Shown in pieces: positions 9,558 to 19,945 of a stretch of 64,000 nucleotides of DNA. Position 1 is the first letter of the stretch. Each line of letters opens with the position of its first letter. The stretch spans positions 1 through 64,000 of the forward strand of contig NZ_VTQV01000018.1 in NCBI RefSeq assembly GCF_008764245.1. The letters run 5' to 3'. The notes under the pieces were generated by a model that was not told where the DNA came from, did no database searches, and saw nothing but the letters and a program-made list of their open reading frames with translations. The stretch is from Bacillus subtilis (GTDB taxonomy: Bacteria; Bacillota; Bacilli; Bacillales; Bacillaceae_C). A program made the position numbers and the translations under genes.

Positions 9558-11048
9558 TTATTTATAAAAAAGCTGATTCAAACGCAACTCATTTTCAAAG
9601 GCATGTGTTTTTGTATCGTTATTAATGAGAACTGATTCGATTCCTAACAAATCTGCAAAATCCTTTAATTGCTCACTTGTCACACGATAAGAGAAGCAAG
9701 AGTGGTGAGCCCCACCAGCCATAATCCAATTTTCAGCACCTTGTGACATCGATGGTTGAAGTTTCCAAAGCACTCGGGCAACAGGCAGCTTTGGCATATC
9801 CTTTTCAATTTTCACCGCATCGACTTCATTAATGACTAAGCGGAAACGATGACCGAGATCGATAATGGAAGCATTTAAAGCTGCTCCTTCGTGTCCATTG
9901 AATACGAGTCTTGCTGGATCTTCTTTACCACCAATCCCTAGTGGATGAACCTCAATCGTTGGTTTCGCTTCAGCGATGGTTGGACACACTTCAAGCATAT
10001 GAGAGCCAAGTACCATTTCATTGCCAGGCTCAAAATGATATGTGTAGTCTTCCATAAATGATGTATCTTTTCCATCCGCTATAATTTTCATAAGGCGAAC
10101 AAGAGCAGCTGTTTTCCAGTCTCCTTCACCACCATAGCCATACCCTTGCTCCATTAAGCGCTGAGTAGCAAGCCCCGGAAGTTGACGCATCCCATGTAAA
10201 TCTTCAAATGTATTAGAGAAAGCTGTATAGCCACCCTCTTCTAAAAAGGCCTTCAGTGCCAATTCCAATTTGGCTTGATAACGGATAGAATCTCGAACCA
10301 CACCATCTTGGAGTCCCTCTGGAACAATTGTATACTTTTCCGCATATTCCTCCATAAGTTGATCAATGTCTTGTTCAGATACAGCTTCAATTCTTTCAAC
10401 TAAATCACCAACACCATATGCATCAACCGTCCAGCCTAGTTTGATTTGCGCTTCTACTTTATCACCTTCCGTGACCGCAACATTCCGCATATTGTCGCCA
10501 AAACGTGCTACCTTCAAATTGTGACTTTCGGAAACAGCTACTGCTGTACGCATCCAGCTCCCAATACGCTCGCGTACTTCTTGATTTTCCCAATGTCCCA
10601 CAACAACTTTTCGCTTAATGTTCATGCGACTGCCGATAAAACCAAATTCACGGTCACCATGGGCGGATTGATTTAGGTTCATAAAATCCATATCAATGCT
10701 ATCCCAAGGAATATCGCGATTGAATTGCGTATGTAGATGTAGGAGCGGCTTTTTTAGGGCATTTAAGCCAGCAATCCACATTTTTGCCGGGGAAAAAGTA
10801 TGCATCCACGTAATAATCCCCGCACAATTTTCATCCGCATTGGCTTCAAGAAAAAGTCTGCGAATGGAATCTGCTTCTTTTACAACGGACTTAAACACCA
10901 ATTTATACGTCACAGCTGGATCCTGATCAAGACCAGCAACTATTTTTCGCGAATGCTCCTCAACTTGCTTGACAACATCCTCCCCATAAAGATTTTGACT
11001 ACCTGTAACAAACCAAAATTCATAGTCTTTTACCTTCAACATAAACAT
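9558..11048 (-). CDS. araA: L-arabinose isomerase
   Basis: Converts L-arabinose to L-ribulose, the first step of catabolism; Mn2+-dependent, cytoplasmic. 496 aa, the same length as B. subtilis AraA. The opening FWFVTGSQNLYG is diagnostic. Metal and catalytic residues are visible in GYGYGGEGDWKTAAL (Glu), MEDYTYHFEPGN (Glu), LGSHMLEVCPT (His) and AGGAHHSCFS (His). An AGGAG Shine-Dalgarno precedes ATG 11048. It is the third gene of araB-araD-araA here, whereas B. subtilis has araA-araB-araD. Confidence 0.98.
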   Translation of the reverse strand: MFMLKVKDYEFWFVTGSQNLYGEDVVKQVEEHSRKIVAGLDQDPAVTYKLVFKSVVKEADSIRRLFLEANADENCAGIITWMHTFSPAKMWIAGLNALKKPLLHLHTQFNRDIPWDSIDMDFMNLNQSAHGDREFGFIGSRMNIKRKVVVGHWENQEVRERIGSWMRTAVAVSESHNLKVARFGDNMRNVAVTEGDKVEAQIKLGWTVDAYGVGDLVERIEAVSEQDIDQLMEEYAEKYTIVPEGLQDGVVRDSIRYQAKLELALKAFLEEGGYTAFSNTFEDLHGMRQLPGLATQRLMEQGYGYGGEGDWKTAALVRLMKIIADGKDTSFMEDYTYHFEPGNEMVLGSHMLEVCPTIAEAKPTIEVHPLGIGGKEDPARLVFNGHEGAALNASIIDLGHRFRLVINEVDAVKIEKDMPKLPVARVLWKLQPSMSQGAENWIMAGGAHHSCFSYRVTSEQLKDFADLLGIESVLINNDTKTHAFENELRLNQLFYK

Positions 11049-11097
11049 TCACTCTCCTATTATTATTCGACATCATTCGCGGCGTGCCAGGCACCAA

Positions 11098-11793
11098 TTA
11101 TTTTTGCCCGTAATATGCATTGGGGCCATGTTTGCGCAAGTAATGTTTATCTAATAAGTATTGGTCTAGCGGCTCAACATTTGGGTTAAGTTGGAATGAA
11201 TGCAAGGCCATTTTGGCGACTTCTTCCAACACGACAGCATTATGAACAGCTTCATGAGCATCTTTCCCCCAGTTAAAGGGAGCATGCCCTCCCACCAATA
11301 CACCTGGCATCGCTTTTGGATCTAATTGTAAGTTTTCAAACGTTTCAATGATCACATTCCCTGTTTCAAGTTCATAAGCTTGTTCAATCTCTTGTTGAGT
11401 TAACGGGCGAGTTACTGGAATTTCTCCATAATAATAATCCGCGTGTGTCGTTCCAAGCGCTGGGATCGGCCTTTTTGCCTGTGCCCAACTTGTCGCCCAT
11501 GGCGAATGAGTATGAACAACCCCACCAATTTCTTTAAAAGCTTTATAGAGTGCTAGATGGGTTGGGGTATCAGAGGAAGGGCGTAAATCCCCTTCCACGA
11601 TATTCCCTTCCAAATCCAAGACAACTAAGTCATCAGCCTTCAATTCAGAATAAGCAACCCCACTCGGTTTAATAGCGACAAGGCCCTTTTCACGGTCAAT
11701 CCCACTCACATTTCCCCACGTAAGAGTAACAAGGCCATATTCAGGTAATTGTAAATTCGCTTCCAATACTTTCTGCTTTAATTCTTCAAGCAT
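11098..11793 (-). CDS. araD: L-ribulose-5-phosphate 4-epimerase
   Basis: Class II aldolase-like, Zn2+-dependent enzyme that turns L-ribulose-5-phosphate into D-xylulose-5-phosphate, linking arabinose to the pentose phosphate pathway. 231 aa, normal for the family. Visible are [16 protein letters not shown], the zinc-ligand [12 protein letters not shown] and [20 protein letters not shown] Shine-Dalgarno precedes the ATG. It lies 19 bp after araB and 49 bp before araA, so one mRNA is expected. Confidence 0.98.
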   Translation of the reverse strand: MLEELKQKVLEANLQLPEYGLVTLTWGNVSGIDREKGLVAIKPSGVAYSELKADDLVVLDLEGNIVEGDLRPSSDTPTHLALYKAFKEIGGVVHTHSPWATSWAQAKRPIPALGTTHADYYYGEIPVTRPLTQQEIEQAYELETGNVIIETFENLQLDPKAMPGVLVGGHAPFNWGKDAHEAVHNAVVLEEVAKMALHSFQLNPNVEPLDQYLLDKHYLRKHGPNAYYGQK

Positions 11794-11812
11794 TCTTTCT
11801 CCTCCGATCCAA

Positions 11813-13480
11813 TTAGAGACTTTGCTTTTTAATATTTTTAAGTCGCTTCATCACATCATTTTCACCACGGCCAAAATAGTTGTATAACGTTTCATATTCC
11901 GCATAAAGCTGTTGATAAACTCTTACACTATCAGGATTTGGTTTAAATGTTTCCGCTTTTACTCCACCCATTTCCTTAGCGGCATCGGTGATATTTTCAT
12001 AGCCGCCGCGATCTTTTCCTGCTGCGACTGCACCAAACATCGCTGAACCTAATGCAGGGGTTTGCGAAGAGGCAGAGATTTTAATTTCAGTATTCAACAC
12101 ATCTGCATAAATTTGCATCATCAGAGCATTCTTCTCGGCAATCCCGCCGCAAGCATAAATTTCGTTTACCGGAACACCACTGTTACGGAATGCCTCTACA
12201 ATTGTCCGTGTTCCATAGGCAGTTGCTTCAATAAGGGCACGATAGATTTCCTCTGGCTTTGTTAAAAGTGTTGCTCCTAGCAATACCCCAGTTAAATCGA
12301 CATCCACAAGTGTAGAGCGATTCCCATTCCACCAATCTAGCGCCAGAAGACCGCTTTCACCAGGTCGTAGTTTACTAGCTTTCTCAGTTAGCAACTGATG
12401 AATGTTTATTCCCTTTTCTTTCGCTTCTTCGTCATAGGCTGCTGGGACGCAATTTTCAGTGAACCATTCAAAGTGGTCCCCAACACAGGATTGCCCTGCT
12501 TCATACCCCATTAATCCTGGCAATACCCCATCTTCTACAACTCCGCACATACCAGGGACAATCTTTTCCTCTTCCCCTAGTAAAATATGACAAGTACTTG
12601 TTCCCATAATCATTAATAGTTTACCAGGTTCTGTAATGCCAACAGCGGGGATGGAAACATGAGCATCGACATTTGCTATTGCAACAGCTGTTCCTTGTTT
12701 AAGTCCAGTCAAAGCAGCCGCTTCAGCCGTGATTTCTCCAGCCTTTGATCCGATTGAATAAATATCATTGGATAATTTCTCTTCGACCACATTTTCTAAG
12801 CGCGGATCTAACGCTTTGAAAAATTCTTTCGAAGGATAGCCTTTCTGCTTATGCCAAATCGCTTTATATCCGGCCGTACAACTATTCCTTTTAATTTCAC
12901 CGGTCAACCGTGAAATCACCCAATCCGTTGCCTCCACAATTTGATCTGCCTCTTCATAAATTTCAGGAGCCTCATTTAAAATCTGCCAAACTTTCGGAAT
13001 CATCCATTCAGAAGAAATTTTCCCACCATATCGTTGTAGAAAGTCCTCTCCACGTTCTTCAGCGATCTTATTTAAACGATTCGCTTCATCCTGTGCTGCA
13101 TGATGCTTCCACAATTTTACATAGCTATGTGGGTGCTCTTTATATTCTTCTAACATACAGAGAGGTGTGCCATCCGCTTTGACAGGTAGGACCGTACAAG
13201 CCGTAAAATCAATCCCGATGCCGATCACATCTTCTGCTGCAACATTCGCTTTTGTTAACACAGCTGGGATCGTCACCTGCAACACTTCTAAATAATCGTT
13301 TGGATGTTGCAATGCCCAATCGTCTTCAAGCCTTATCTTATTCCCCGGTAAAAATTCGTCCATTACACCATGGGTATATTCTTTAACGGAAGTCGCAATC
13401 TCACGACCAGAGCCAATTTCAACTAGAACCGCTCGACCAGATTGGGTCCCATAATCTACACCAATCGAATATTTTGCCAA
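11813..13480 (-). CDS. araB: Ribulokinase
   Basis: FGGY-family kinase phosphorylating L-ribulose to L-ribulose-5-phosphate. N-terminal phosphate-binding [16 protein letters not shown] and C-terminal [18 protein letters not shown] and [16 protein letters not shown] are clear. The frame is open upstream to 13618, but the extra stretch is not family-like and crosses the promoter. I choose TTG 13480 ([11 protein letters not shown], 555 aa), eight bases after AAGGG; a GTG nine bases further upstream is the alternative. First gene of araBDA, behind a promoter and an AraR-like box. Confidence 0.95.
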   Translation of the reverse strand: MAKYSIGVDYGTQSGRAVLVEIGSGREIATSVKEYTHGVMDEFLPGNKIRLEDDWALQHPNDYLEVLQVTIPAVLTKANVAAEDVIGIGIDFTACTVLPVKADGTPLCMLEEYKEHPHSYVKLWKHHAAQDEANRLNKIAEERGEDFLQRYGGKISSEWMIPKVWQILNEAPEIYEEADQIVEATDWVISRLTGEIKRNSCTAGYKAIWHKQKGYPSKEFFKALDPRLENVVEEKLSNDIYSIGSKAGEITAEAAALTGLKQGTAVAIANVDAHVSIPAVGITEPGKLLMIMGTSTCHILLGEEEKIVPGMCGVVEDGVLPGLMGYEAGQSCVGDHFEWFTENCVPAAYDEEAKEKGINIHQLLTEKASKLRPGESGLLALDWWNGNRSTLVDVDLTGVLLGATLLTKPEEIYRALIEATAYGTRTIVEAFRNSGVPVNEIYACGGIAEKNALMMQIYADVLNTEIKISASSQTPALGSAMFGAVAAGKDRGGYENITDAAKEMGGVKAETFKPNPDSVRVYQQLYAEYETLYNYFGRGENDVMKRLKNIKKQSL

Positions 13481-13566
13481 TCTCCTCACCCTTACATTCA
13501 AAATTATATTTTTGCTTAAATGGGTACAAGTCGTCATTGTCTTGGTATTCTTTTTATCCTTACAAC

Positions 13567-13582
13567 ACTTGTACGTATAACT
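13567..13582. promoter_or_regulatory. Probable AraR operator at the araB promoter
   Basis: ACTTGTACGTATAACT resembles the TTGTACGTACAA-type AraR box of B. subtilis. It lies directly downstream of the araB -10 box, a classic position for repression. A third half-site (GGTACAAGT, 13523-13531) stands nearer the start codon. Confidence 0.55.
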
Positions 13583-13590
13583 TAATAAAC

Positions 13591-13618
13591 ATTCTATCAT
13601 GTCTTGTAAATTTTTCAA
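13591..13618 (-). promoter_or_regulatory. araB promoter
   Basis: On the minus strand TTGAAA (13613-13618) and TAGAAT (13591-13596), 16 bp apart, about 110 bp upstream of the araB start and bracketed by two AraR-like boxes. Confidence 0.55.
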
Positions 13619-13645
13619 TACAAAAGCTAAATTTTTGCTTTATCT

Positions 13646-13661
13646 TTTGTACTTGTATGCA
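13646..13661. promoter_or_regulatory. Second AraR-like box in the araB-araR spacer
   Basis: TTTGTACTTGTATGCA carries the TTGTAC half and a weaker partner. It lies about 30 bp upstream of the araB -35 box and between the divergent promoters, so it could permit cooperative binding and araR autoregulation, as described for AraR in B. subtilis. Confidence 0.4.
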
Positions 13662-13846
13662 TCAGGTGATATATTAACTTCCATTTTCGATTCATTTATG
13701 ATACTTTAATTTCATGTAGATGCTGTATGAATTGCATTAAGTGCAAAATAAAAATTGTCAGTACAATCTATACCAACTGATTTTACATATCGTTTCCTCC
13801 TATTAATGGGGAAGGGACGGAAGAAAAGCATGGAGGCAGGGATTTT

Positions 13847-14956
13847 ATGGCACAACCCGCAAAATATATAATGGTGATTAATAAAATTAAAGAGTGGATA
13901 CAAACAGGAAAGGTCAAACCAGGAGATAAAATTTATTCCGAGAATGAACTCTCTAAAATGTTCCAAGTGAGCAGACATACAATCAGGCAAGCGATTGGGG
14001 AACTTGTTCATGAAGGCTTACTATATCGAGAGCAAGGGGCAGGCACATTTATTGCAGAACAACCTGAGACTCTTTCTCCCTCCCTTCCCAAACCAACGAC
14101 TTCGGGTAAGAATATCGGCATTATTACGACTTACATCTCTGATTATATTTTTCCATCGATTATAAGGGGAATGGAATCTTATCTCACATCGAAAGGCTAT
14201 TCCTTATTCATTTCCAGTACAAATAATGAAGTGGAAAAAGAAAAGCAATGTTTAGAAGCGATGTTGGAGCGGAATGTGGATGGACTCATTATTGAACCAA
14301 CAAAAAGTAGTGGCTATAACCCCAATATTCCTTATTACTTGGAGTTGGAACAAAGAAACATTCCTTATTTAATGATTAACCAGTATTATTCCCAATTAAA
14401 TCCCCCCTATATTTTAATGGATGATGAAAAAGGGGGATTATTGGCAACAGAACATTTAATTGAACTTGGTCATAATAAAATCATCGGGATTTTTAAAACG
14501 GATGACTTACAAGGGATTTACCGAATGAAGGGATTTATCAATGCTTTCCGCAATCATCGAATCCCATTTCAAAATGATACGGTTATTTCCTATACAACCG
14601 AAGATTTACCAAATGTTTTTCATGAAAAAATCGAAAAACTGCTGGCCGTTCCCGAACAAACTCCAACAGGCATTGTTTGTTATAATGATGAAATTGCTTT
14701 AAAGATTATTCATATTTTAAAGGCAAAAGGGTATCGGGTCCCCGATGACATTTCCATCGTTGGTTATGATAATTCTGCGCTGGCAGAAGCGTCAGAGGTG
14801 AAAATCACTTCGATTAACCATCCGAAAGCCCAATTAGGTTTGGATGCTGCAAAGTGGATTGTCGAGGCAATTGAACACCCAGATACATTTGAAAAACCGA
14901 ATGTGACGTATGAACCCGAATTAATTATTCGTGAATCAACGAAAGCCATTCAGTAA
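13847..14956 (+). CDS. araR: Arabinose repressor AraR
   Basis: Transcriptional repressor of arabinose genes, released by L-arabinose. 369 aa with the hybrid layout special to AraR: a GntR-type winged helix-turn-helix (about 1-75; SENELSKMFQVSRHTIRQAI) joined to a LacI/GalR-type periplasmic-binding-like effector domain (about 85-365; NIGIITTYISDYIFPSII, ERNVDGLIIEPTKS, PDDISIVGYDNSALAEAS). Divergent from araBDA with 366 bp between start codons, containing AraR-like boxes. A terminator follows at 15022. Because the gene is intact, araBDA and probably further genes here are AraR-controlled. Confidence 0.96.
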   Translation: MAQPAKYIMVINKIKEWIQTGKVKPGDKIYSENELSKMFQVSRHTIRQAIGELVHEGLLYREQGAGTFIAEQPETLSPSLPKPTTSGKNIGIITTYISDYIFPSIIRGMESYLTSKGYSLFISSTNNEVEKEKQCLEAMLERNVDGLIIEPTKSSGYNPNIPYYLELEQRNIPYLMINQYYSQLNPPYILMDDEKGGLLATEHLIELGHNKIIGIFKTDDLQGIYRMKGFINAFRNHRIPFQNDTVISYTTEDLPNVFHEKIEKLLAVPEQTPTGIVCYNDEIALKIIHILKAKGYRVPDDISIVGYDNSALAEASEVKITSINHPKAQLGLDAAKWIVEAIEHPDTFEKPNVTYEPELIIRESTKAIQ

Positions 14957-15021
14957 TAATTTAAACCTCATCAGAAGGCATCAATGATCATCGTTTCCTA
15001 GATTCATCATGGATGAATGTG

Positions 15022-15066
15022 AAAACAGGCCCAAGTCCCGATCTAGTGGTCTCAGGCCTGTTTTTG
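15022..15066 (+). terminator. Intrinsic terminator after araR
   Basis: AAAACAGGCC/GGCCTGTTTT perfect 10-bp arms around a 23-nt loop, followed by Ts. It lies 66 bp after the araR stop and also faces the convergent ABC operon. Confidence 0.75.
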
Positions 15067-15117
15067 ATTCCGCTGCTCTGATCAAGATCGGATCATGATC
15101 CTCTTATGCTTTTTAAT

Positions 15118-15993
15118 TCAATTACTAGGATTGGCAATAATAATTTTTTCGTCTTCCATTTTGAGATGAACTTTGTTAGTGTTCGTAATCCCGATTGCCT
15201 TTAAATATTCTTCGGGAATTTGAATTCGTCGCGCACTATCTAAAACAGCTAATTCGACATGAGTTTCTCCTTGCGTGTCTTCCTTCACTACTTGATCTTG
15301 ATGAAGCAATTGGGAACGACGCAAAATTTCACTTGAAGTTTTTCCGTCACGAATGGCAACAATCCGATCCATTTTACGTTTAAGTTGGGGATCATGAGTG
15401 ACAATCACGATGGTCACGCCTAATTCCCGGTTCAAATGATGCAATACATCTAAAATCATATCGGCTGCTTTCCCATCCACACTTCCGGTTGGTTCATCTG
15501 CCAGAATAAGACTGGGTTGATTGGCGAGAGCAATCGCAATCGCGACTCGTTGCTGTTCGCCTCCTGAAAGGGAGCCTAATTTACTGTTAAGCCGATTGCC
15601 TAAGCCGACCATTTCTAATAATTCTTTGGCCCGCGATCGTTTGTGGCTCCCTTTAAGTAACATCGGCATTTCCACGTTTTCCACCGCTGATAAATACGGA
15701 ATTAAATTTCTTGCATTATTTTGCCAAACAAATCCGACCGTTTCTAACTTATATTTCACAAGCTCCCGATCAGATAAGCGCAACAAATTTTTACCATCGA
15801 CGATCAATTTACCAGCGGTCGGGCGATCCAGTCCACCAAGCATATTCAAAAGGGTGGACTTCCCACTACCACTACTGCCAATAATCCCCATCATTTCGCC
15901 TTTCTCTATTTGCAAATCCAACCCTTGCAAGGCGATGACTTCATGTTCCTCATCAATTTTATAAATTTTCATCAAATTTTCGCACTGTATCAT
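15118..15993 (-). CDS. ABC exporter ATPase with C-terminal AbrB-like tail
   Basis: MacB/LolD-type nucleotide-binding subunit, about 291 aa. Walker A GSSGSGKST, signature LSGGEQQRVAIAIALA, Walker B LILADEPTGSVD and the H-loop VIVTHD are intact. After about residue 235 there is an extra segment beginning LDSARRIQIPEEYLKAIGI that reads like a SpoVT/AbrB-type swapped-hairpin domain, absent from the other ATPase of this operon. The start is ATG 15993 with AGGTGAGGA upstream, one base beyond the stop of the permease gene. Likely works with the 960-aa permease; the exported substrate (peptide antibiotic, lipid or lipoprotein) cannot be told. Confidence 0.88.
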   Translation of the reverse strand: MIQCENLMKIYKIDEEHEVIALQGLDLQIEKGEMMGIIGSSGSGKSTLLNMLGGLDRPTAGKLIVDGKNLLRLSDRELVKYKLETVGFVWQNNARNLIPYLSAVENVEMPMLLKGSHKRSRAKELLEMVGLGNRLNSKLGSLSGGEQQRVAIAIALANQPSLILADEPTGSVDGKAADMILDVLHHLNRELGVTIVIVTHDPQLKRKMDRIVAIRDGKTSSEILRRSQLLHQDQVVKEDTQGETHVELAVLDSARRIQIPEEYLKAIGITNTNKVHLKMEDEKIIIANPSN

Positions 15994-15994
15994 A

Positions 15995-18877
15995 TTAATC
16001 CTCACCTAGCTTGATCGCTTGATCAATTTTTATTTTTCGTAAAAATCCGATTAGAACTGCTGATCCAACGAGAAGCATGAGGGCGGAAAATAGATAAATC
16101 TTCGCCTCATCACTTGCATCTGAAATGACGGAAAAGGGTGGCATTAATTGATCAATGTTTAAAGATATTTTAAAGAGGGGAACATAGAGCATGCTCGTTA
16201 TTCCGCCAACTAGAACACCAAGCCCACATGCTGCCCCTGATGTGAAAACCTGCTCCGAGATTAAAATCCTCATTAATTTTGGCATGGAAATTCCCATCGC
16301 TCGATAAATGCCATATTGCAATGTTCGCGCTTTAATCGTTAAGATCCAATAAAGCAGGAAGCCAATAAAGGAAATCAGTAAGGAGATCAAAAAACCCATC
16401 GTCATCATTCCATTCACACCAAGCAATAAAGCACTATTTTTTAATTCAGTTATTTGTGGAACAACATCACTCATTGCTGCCACCGCAATGTCCGCTTCTT
16501 CGATCTCTTTATACAACTCAGCACGCGAGGAGCCTGGCTTTGCTTTCATCCATACCTCGTAAGGTTCCAAACCAAGCATTGTCTGTACATAGGAGAGGTT
16601 GGCGACAACTAAAGCACCTACCTGTTCTTCCTCTTCATCTATTTTTTCCAATGGATTAAAAGTAGGCCAATAATCGATAATCTCATAGACAATAAATTCC
16701 CCTGTATCTGATCCTTGCCATTGTAAAGAAATTTCGTCCCCTTTTTGTAAGTTTAATGCTTTTGCCGTCTCCCTTGAAACAAGGACTGCACTCGGTTCTT
16801 CTGCCAGTAAGTTCAGATAATGGTACCAATGATACGGTAAAAGTGAGTCTTTAAACCAAACCGTTTCTCCAAAGTCCTTCGTCTCGATTGCCATTAATTG
16901 TCCGTATGAGATGTTTTTTTCCTCATCCACTGACACGGTTAATTCCTCTTTTTGGAAAACCTTTGCTGTTTGATCCACATGTTTTAACTTTGCAATCGGT
17001 TCAAATGGTGGTTCGGTATAAACAACTTCTTGTTCCTCTGGTTCCGCAGACTCTTCTTCATCTGTTTCTTCAGCTCCTGGAGTTGGATAGCCCATCGCAT
17101 TAGGGGGTGGTAAATTATCTTGCCATCTCACTTGCATACGGATTTCTGCTCCCTGCTCATAGAGCAACTGTTCTTCCAAATTCGTGTTAATCGTTCTGGC
17201 CGCACTTGCACTAAAGACCCCCATTCCAATCGTCATCACTAAAAAGAGCATTAAAAATTTATACTGTTTGGAGGAACGACTTACTTGTAGAAGGGTACTA
17301 TAGAGTGGTAATGGCCAAAACCGTTCTCCTAATTTAAAAATCACCTTCATAATCCATGGATACACCCGTAAGACGACTAATCCAAACCCAACAATAAAAA
17401 GAGCCGGCAAAAAGAATAGCACAGGATCAATCGATACATCAGCACTCTCAATATTGAACGTAAGCAATTCTTTCTGTCTTTTATTAAACGTTACCAACCC
17501 ATAGATTGCGACTCCTAACAGAGCCAATTCTAGAATTGCCAATGACCATTGCATTTTCCCTTGGTGGCGTACTTTTCCTTGCTTATGGCTGACAATACTA
17601 CTCCCTGAAGCATGGATGACCGGAATCATCACCATCACAATTGAAGCGAGTACTGTCCATAATGCATAGAGAAACGCATCTCCAGAAAGTTCGACAGGTA
17701 GAGTAGATCTTTGCACAAATTCTAAAAAGCCATTGGAAGCCCCTAATATTTTACATAATTGTAAGGCAATTATGGGTCCGAGTAGAAGAGCGAGCCCCCC
17801 TAAGATGGCTACTTCGATAAAATAAATGAACACAATTTGCAAACGACTCGCCCCACGGCTAAAGAAAACCGCAATTTCATTCAGTTGCCGCTCTATAATT
17901 AAGCGCGAAATCATAAACAAATAAATGGCAAGCATAATCAATACAGGAACGTTAAGAGACCATAGCATTGTCGTCATTTGTTTTCCTTTTTGATCATACG
18001 TCTTCAAGATGCCATTAATAGGAAAGTCAATCAGCATATTGGTTTCTTTGCCCCCGCTTATTTCTCGCTTCATCTTCCCTGGCAATTGTAACAAAGCTGG
18101 AAAATCTAGAGGGGTGATTTGATGGTAATCAAAAGCCGTATTGAATCGGGCAAACCATAAAGCATCCTCATGATTTTGTAAAATTTCATTGCGAAACCAT
18201 TTTTCCGAAACGATAAAATCCTCACTCATATTATTAGAAACCAAGGTCCAATAAAGACTTTCTATCTCTTTTGTCTGAAAAACGCCCACTGGTTTCACTA
18301 CATACTCCAAATCCAGATCTGCCCTGGACATTATAAAAGTTGAGCCAAGTACCATATTTCGTTTTAAAAGGGCTTCTTCTGTCACAAGTGCTTCGATGAT
18401 CCCATCAACAGGTTCAGCCTGTGGAAGCCTGCCGTCCACTAGCTCAATTTCATCCTCAAGCCCTGTGATCATCATCAATTTCCCATCTCTTTGCTCTTTT
18501 TCCTCTGCACGCTTTTCCTCATCTTCATACATCGTTTTTAAAGCGATCGTGCCAAATGTAACATTTTTAGCCAAAATAGGTAATCCAACTTGTGCTGTAA
18601 GATCTGCGTTAACCTGTTCAGCTTTTAAAAAAGCTTGAGATGGCTTGTCAACACCAGGTGTCGCAAAGGAATCTGTAAAAGTAAAGATGCCAGGAAATTC
18701 CCCCGTTTTCACCTGATGATCTTCCAATTCCTTAATCAACAATTTTTGCATGACACCAGATGTATAAATTGGGATACTTGCTACAAGAGACACCGTAATC
18801 AGTAGACCAAGGAATAAGCTTCCTGTTAACCAGCGATTATTCAACATTTTGTTTATAATTAACTTCAATATGGCCAT
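15995..18877 (-). CDS. ABC exporter permease, FtsX/MacB type
   Basis: A 960-aa integral membrane protein. One N-terminal membrane helix (about 17-38) is followed by a large extracellular MacB-like domain (40-300), a block of helices around 305-440, a further helix near 480-510, a second extracellular part starting around residue 565 and including an acidic segment near 600, and three C-terminal FtsX-domain helices (about 840-950). This is a duplicated FtsX layout like LolC/E or BceB-type permeases. Start ATG after GGGGGAATAAGCT. Between the adaptor and ATPase genes of one operon; likely a mechanotransmission-type exporter. Confidence 0.88.
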   Translation of the reverse strand: MAILKLIINKMLNNRWLTGSLFLGLLITVSLVASIPIYTSGVMQKLLIKELEDHQVKTGEFPGIFTFTDSFATPGVDKPSQAFLKAEQVNADLTAQVGLPILAKNVTFGTIALKTMYEDEEKRAEEKEQRDGKLMMITGLEDEIELVDGRLPQAEPVDGIIEALVTEEALLKRNMVLGSTFIMSRADLDLEYVVKPVGVFQTKEIESLYWTLVSNNMSEDFIVSEKWFRNEILQNHEDALWFARFNTAFDYHQITPLDFPALLQLPGKMKREISGGKETNMLIDFPINGILKTYDQKGKQMTTMLWSLNVPVLIMLAIYLFMISRLIIERQLNEIAVFFSRGASRLQIVFIYFIEVAILGGLALLLGPIIALQLCKILGASNGFLEFVQRSTLPVELSGDAFLYALWTVLASIVMVMIPVIHASGSSIVSHKQGKVRHQGKMQWSLAILELALLGVAIYGLVTFNKRQKELLTFNIESADVSIDPVLFFLPALFIVGFGLVVLRVYPWIMKVIFKLGERFWPLPLYSTLLQVSRSSKQYKFLMLFLVMTIGMGVFSASAARTINTNLEEQLLYEQGAEIRMQVRWQDNLPPPNAMGYPTPGAEETDEEESAEPEEQEVVYTEPPFEPIAKLKHVDQTAKVFQKEELTVSVDEEKNISYGQLMAIETKDFGETVWFKDSLLPYHWYHYLNLLAEEPSAVLVSRETAKALNLQKGDEISLQWQGSDTGEFIVYEIIDYWPTFNPLEKIDEEEEQVGALVVANLSYVQTMLGLEPYEVWMKAKPGSSRAELYKEIEEADIAVAAMSDVVPQITELKNSALLLGVNGMMTMGFLISLLISFIGFLLYWILTIKARTLQYGIYRAMGISMPKLMRILISEQVFTSGAACGLGVLVGGITSMLYVPLFKISLNIDQLMPPFSVISDASDEAKIYLFSALMLLVGSAVLIGFLRKIKIDQAIKLGED

Positions 18878-18892
18878 AGCTTATTCCCCCCT

Positions 18893-19945
18893 CTACTTCG
18901 TGATAATCTGATCGCCTTCTTCAAGTCCCTTTAACACTTCTACTTCAGTAGAGGTAACAATTCCTGTTTGAATATCTACTTCTCTTTTTGTATTTCCTTC
19001 GATCAACTGCACATAATTTCGTCCGGTAATCGAACGAAGTGCATTTTTGGGAATAATGAGCGTATCTTTTTGCTTCGCTGTAATGATCTCAAAATCTATC
19101 ATATCTCCAACTTTACTATCTTTCGGCATCTTCTTTATGTCGATCATCACTGTTCTTCCATAGAACTCAGGATCCTTTTGTGAAACATCAGACGGAACCG
19201 TTTTAGGGGTTTGGACCACTTCCCCGCTCACTTTTTCACCATCAATCTCTAGAGTAACCTTCATTCCGATCTCCACATCAGATAAATCCGCTGCTTTATT
19301 CGCCGAATATTGTAGCTTAAGATCAGTGACCTCTGCTACTTGAAAAATAGATTCATAGGCTGGGACCACGGCTCCCTGATTCAGTTCAGCGACAAATGTT
19401 ACAACACCATTGATGGGGGAGGTGATTGTTGCTTCTGCCATTTCATTATTCAACCGGGCTAGATGATTTTTCCCTGCTTGAACATCTAACTCCGCTAGTT
19501 GAATATCGTATGTACTCCCCCCTTCTTGCGCCCTTACTTGCTGCAAGCGAATTTCCGCCTTTTGTAGTTCCAATCTGGCTTGCTCAATGTCATAGGCAAG
19601 TCCGCCAGTATCTAATACAGCTAAAACTTGTCCCTCTTTAATAGCGTCTCCATTATGAACCTTAATTTCCTTAAGCCGCCCGCCCTCCTTTTTATAAAAC
19701 AAATCAACATTATTTTTAGGGACCATTGTTCCCAATCCCTTCACACTTTTGATGATTTCTCCCTTTTTAACCTCTACCGTTTTATAATCCAGTTGGGCGG
19801 GTTCGGTTAGGGGAGGTGCGAGAACGGCTTCCTCCTTCGGCAAGAACGTACAGCCACTTAGAAGAATAAGCAGCAAAGTGATGAATGAAGTATTGAATGA
19901 AACCCGATTATTTCTATACAATATTCTCATTTTTTTGATAGACAA
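18893..19945 (-). CDS. HlyD/MacA-like membrane-fusion lipoprotein
   Basis: Adaptor subunit of the exporter, about 350 aa. The signal LLLILLSGC is a lipobox. Then follow a barrel-sandwich/lipoyl half (KEGQVLAVLDTGGL), a helical hairpin rich in Gln/Glu/Lys (about 120-165), the second lipoyl half (ATITSPINGVVTFVAELNQG), and beta-barrel domains to the end. TTG 19945 is chosen since GGAGG is nine bases upstream; ATG 19930 has no such site. It overlaps the end of the ATPase gene by about 30 bp, so translation is probably coupled. Confidence 0.85.
   Translation of the reverse strand: MSIKKMRILYRNNRVSFNTSFITLLLILLSGCTFLPKEEAVLAPPLTEPAQLDYKTVEVKKGEIIKSVKGLGTMVPKNNVDLFYKKEGGRLKEIKVHNGDAIKEGQVLAVLDTGGLAYDIEQARLELQKAEIRLQQVRAQEGGSTYDIQLAELDVQAGKNHLARLNNEMAEATITSPINGVVTFVAELNQGAVVPAYESIFQVAEVTDLKLQYSANKAADLSDVEIGMKVTLEIDGEKVSGEVVQTPKTVPSDVSQKDPEFYGRTVMIDIKKMPKDSKVGDMIDFEIITAKQKDTLIIPKNALRSITGRNYVQLIEGNTKREVDIQTGIVTSTEVEVLKGLEEGDQIITK

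Noticed and set aside
13481-13618. N-terminal extension of AraB up to 13618
   Set aside because: It is Cys/Lys-rich, not family-like, and would cover the araB promoter and AraR box; the FGGY domain starts right at the TTG with a ribosome site.
13712-14011. Minus-strand 99-codon frame
   Set aside because: Antisense to the start of araR, with no ribosome site or family resemblance.
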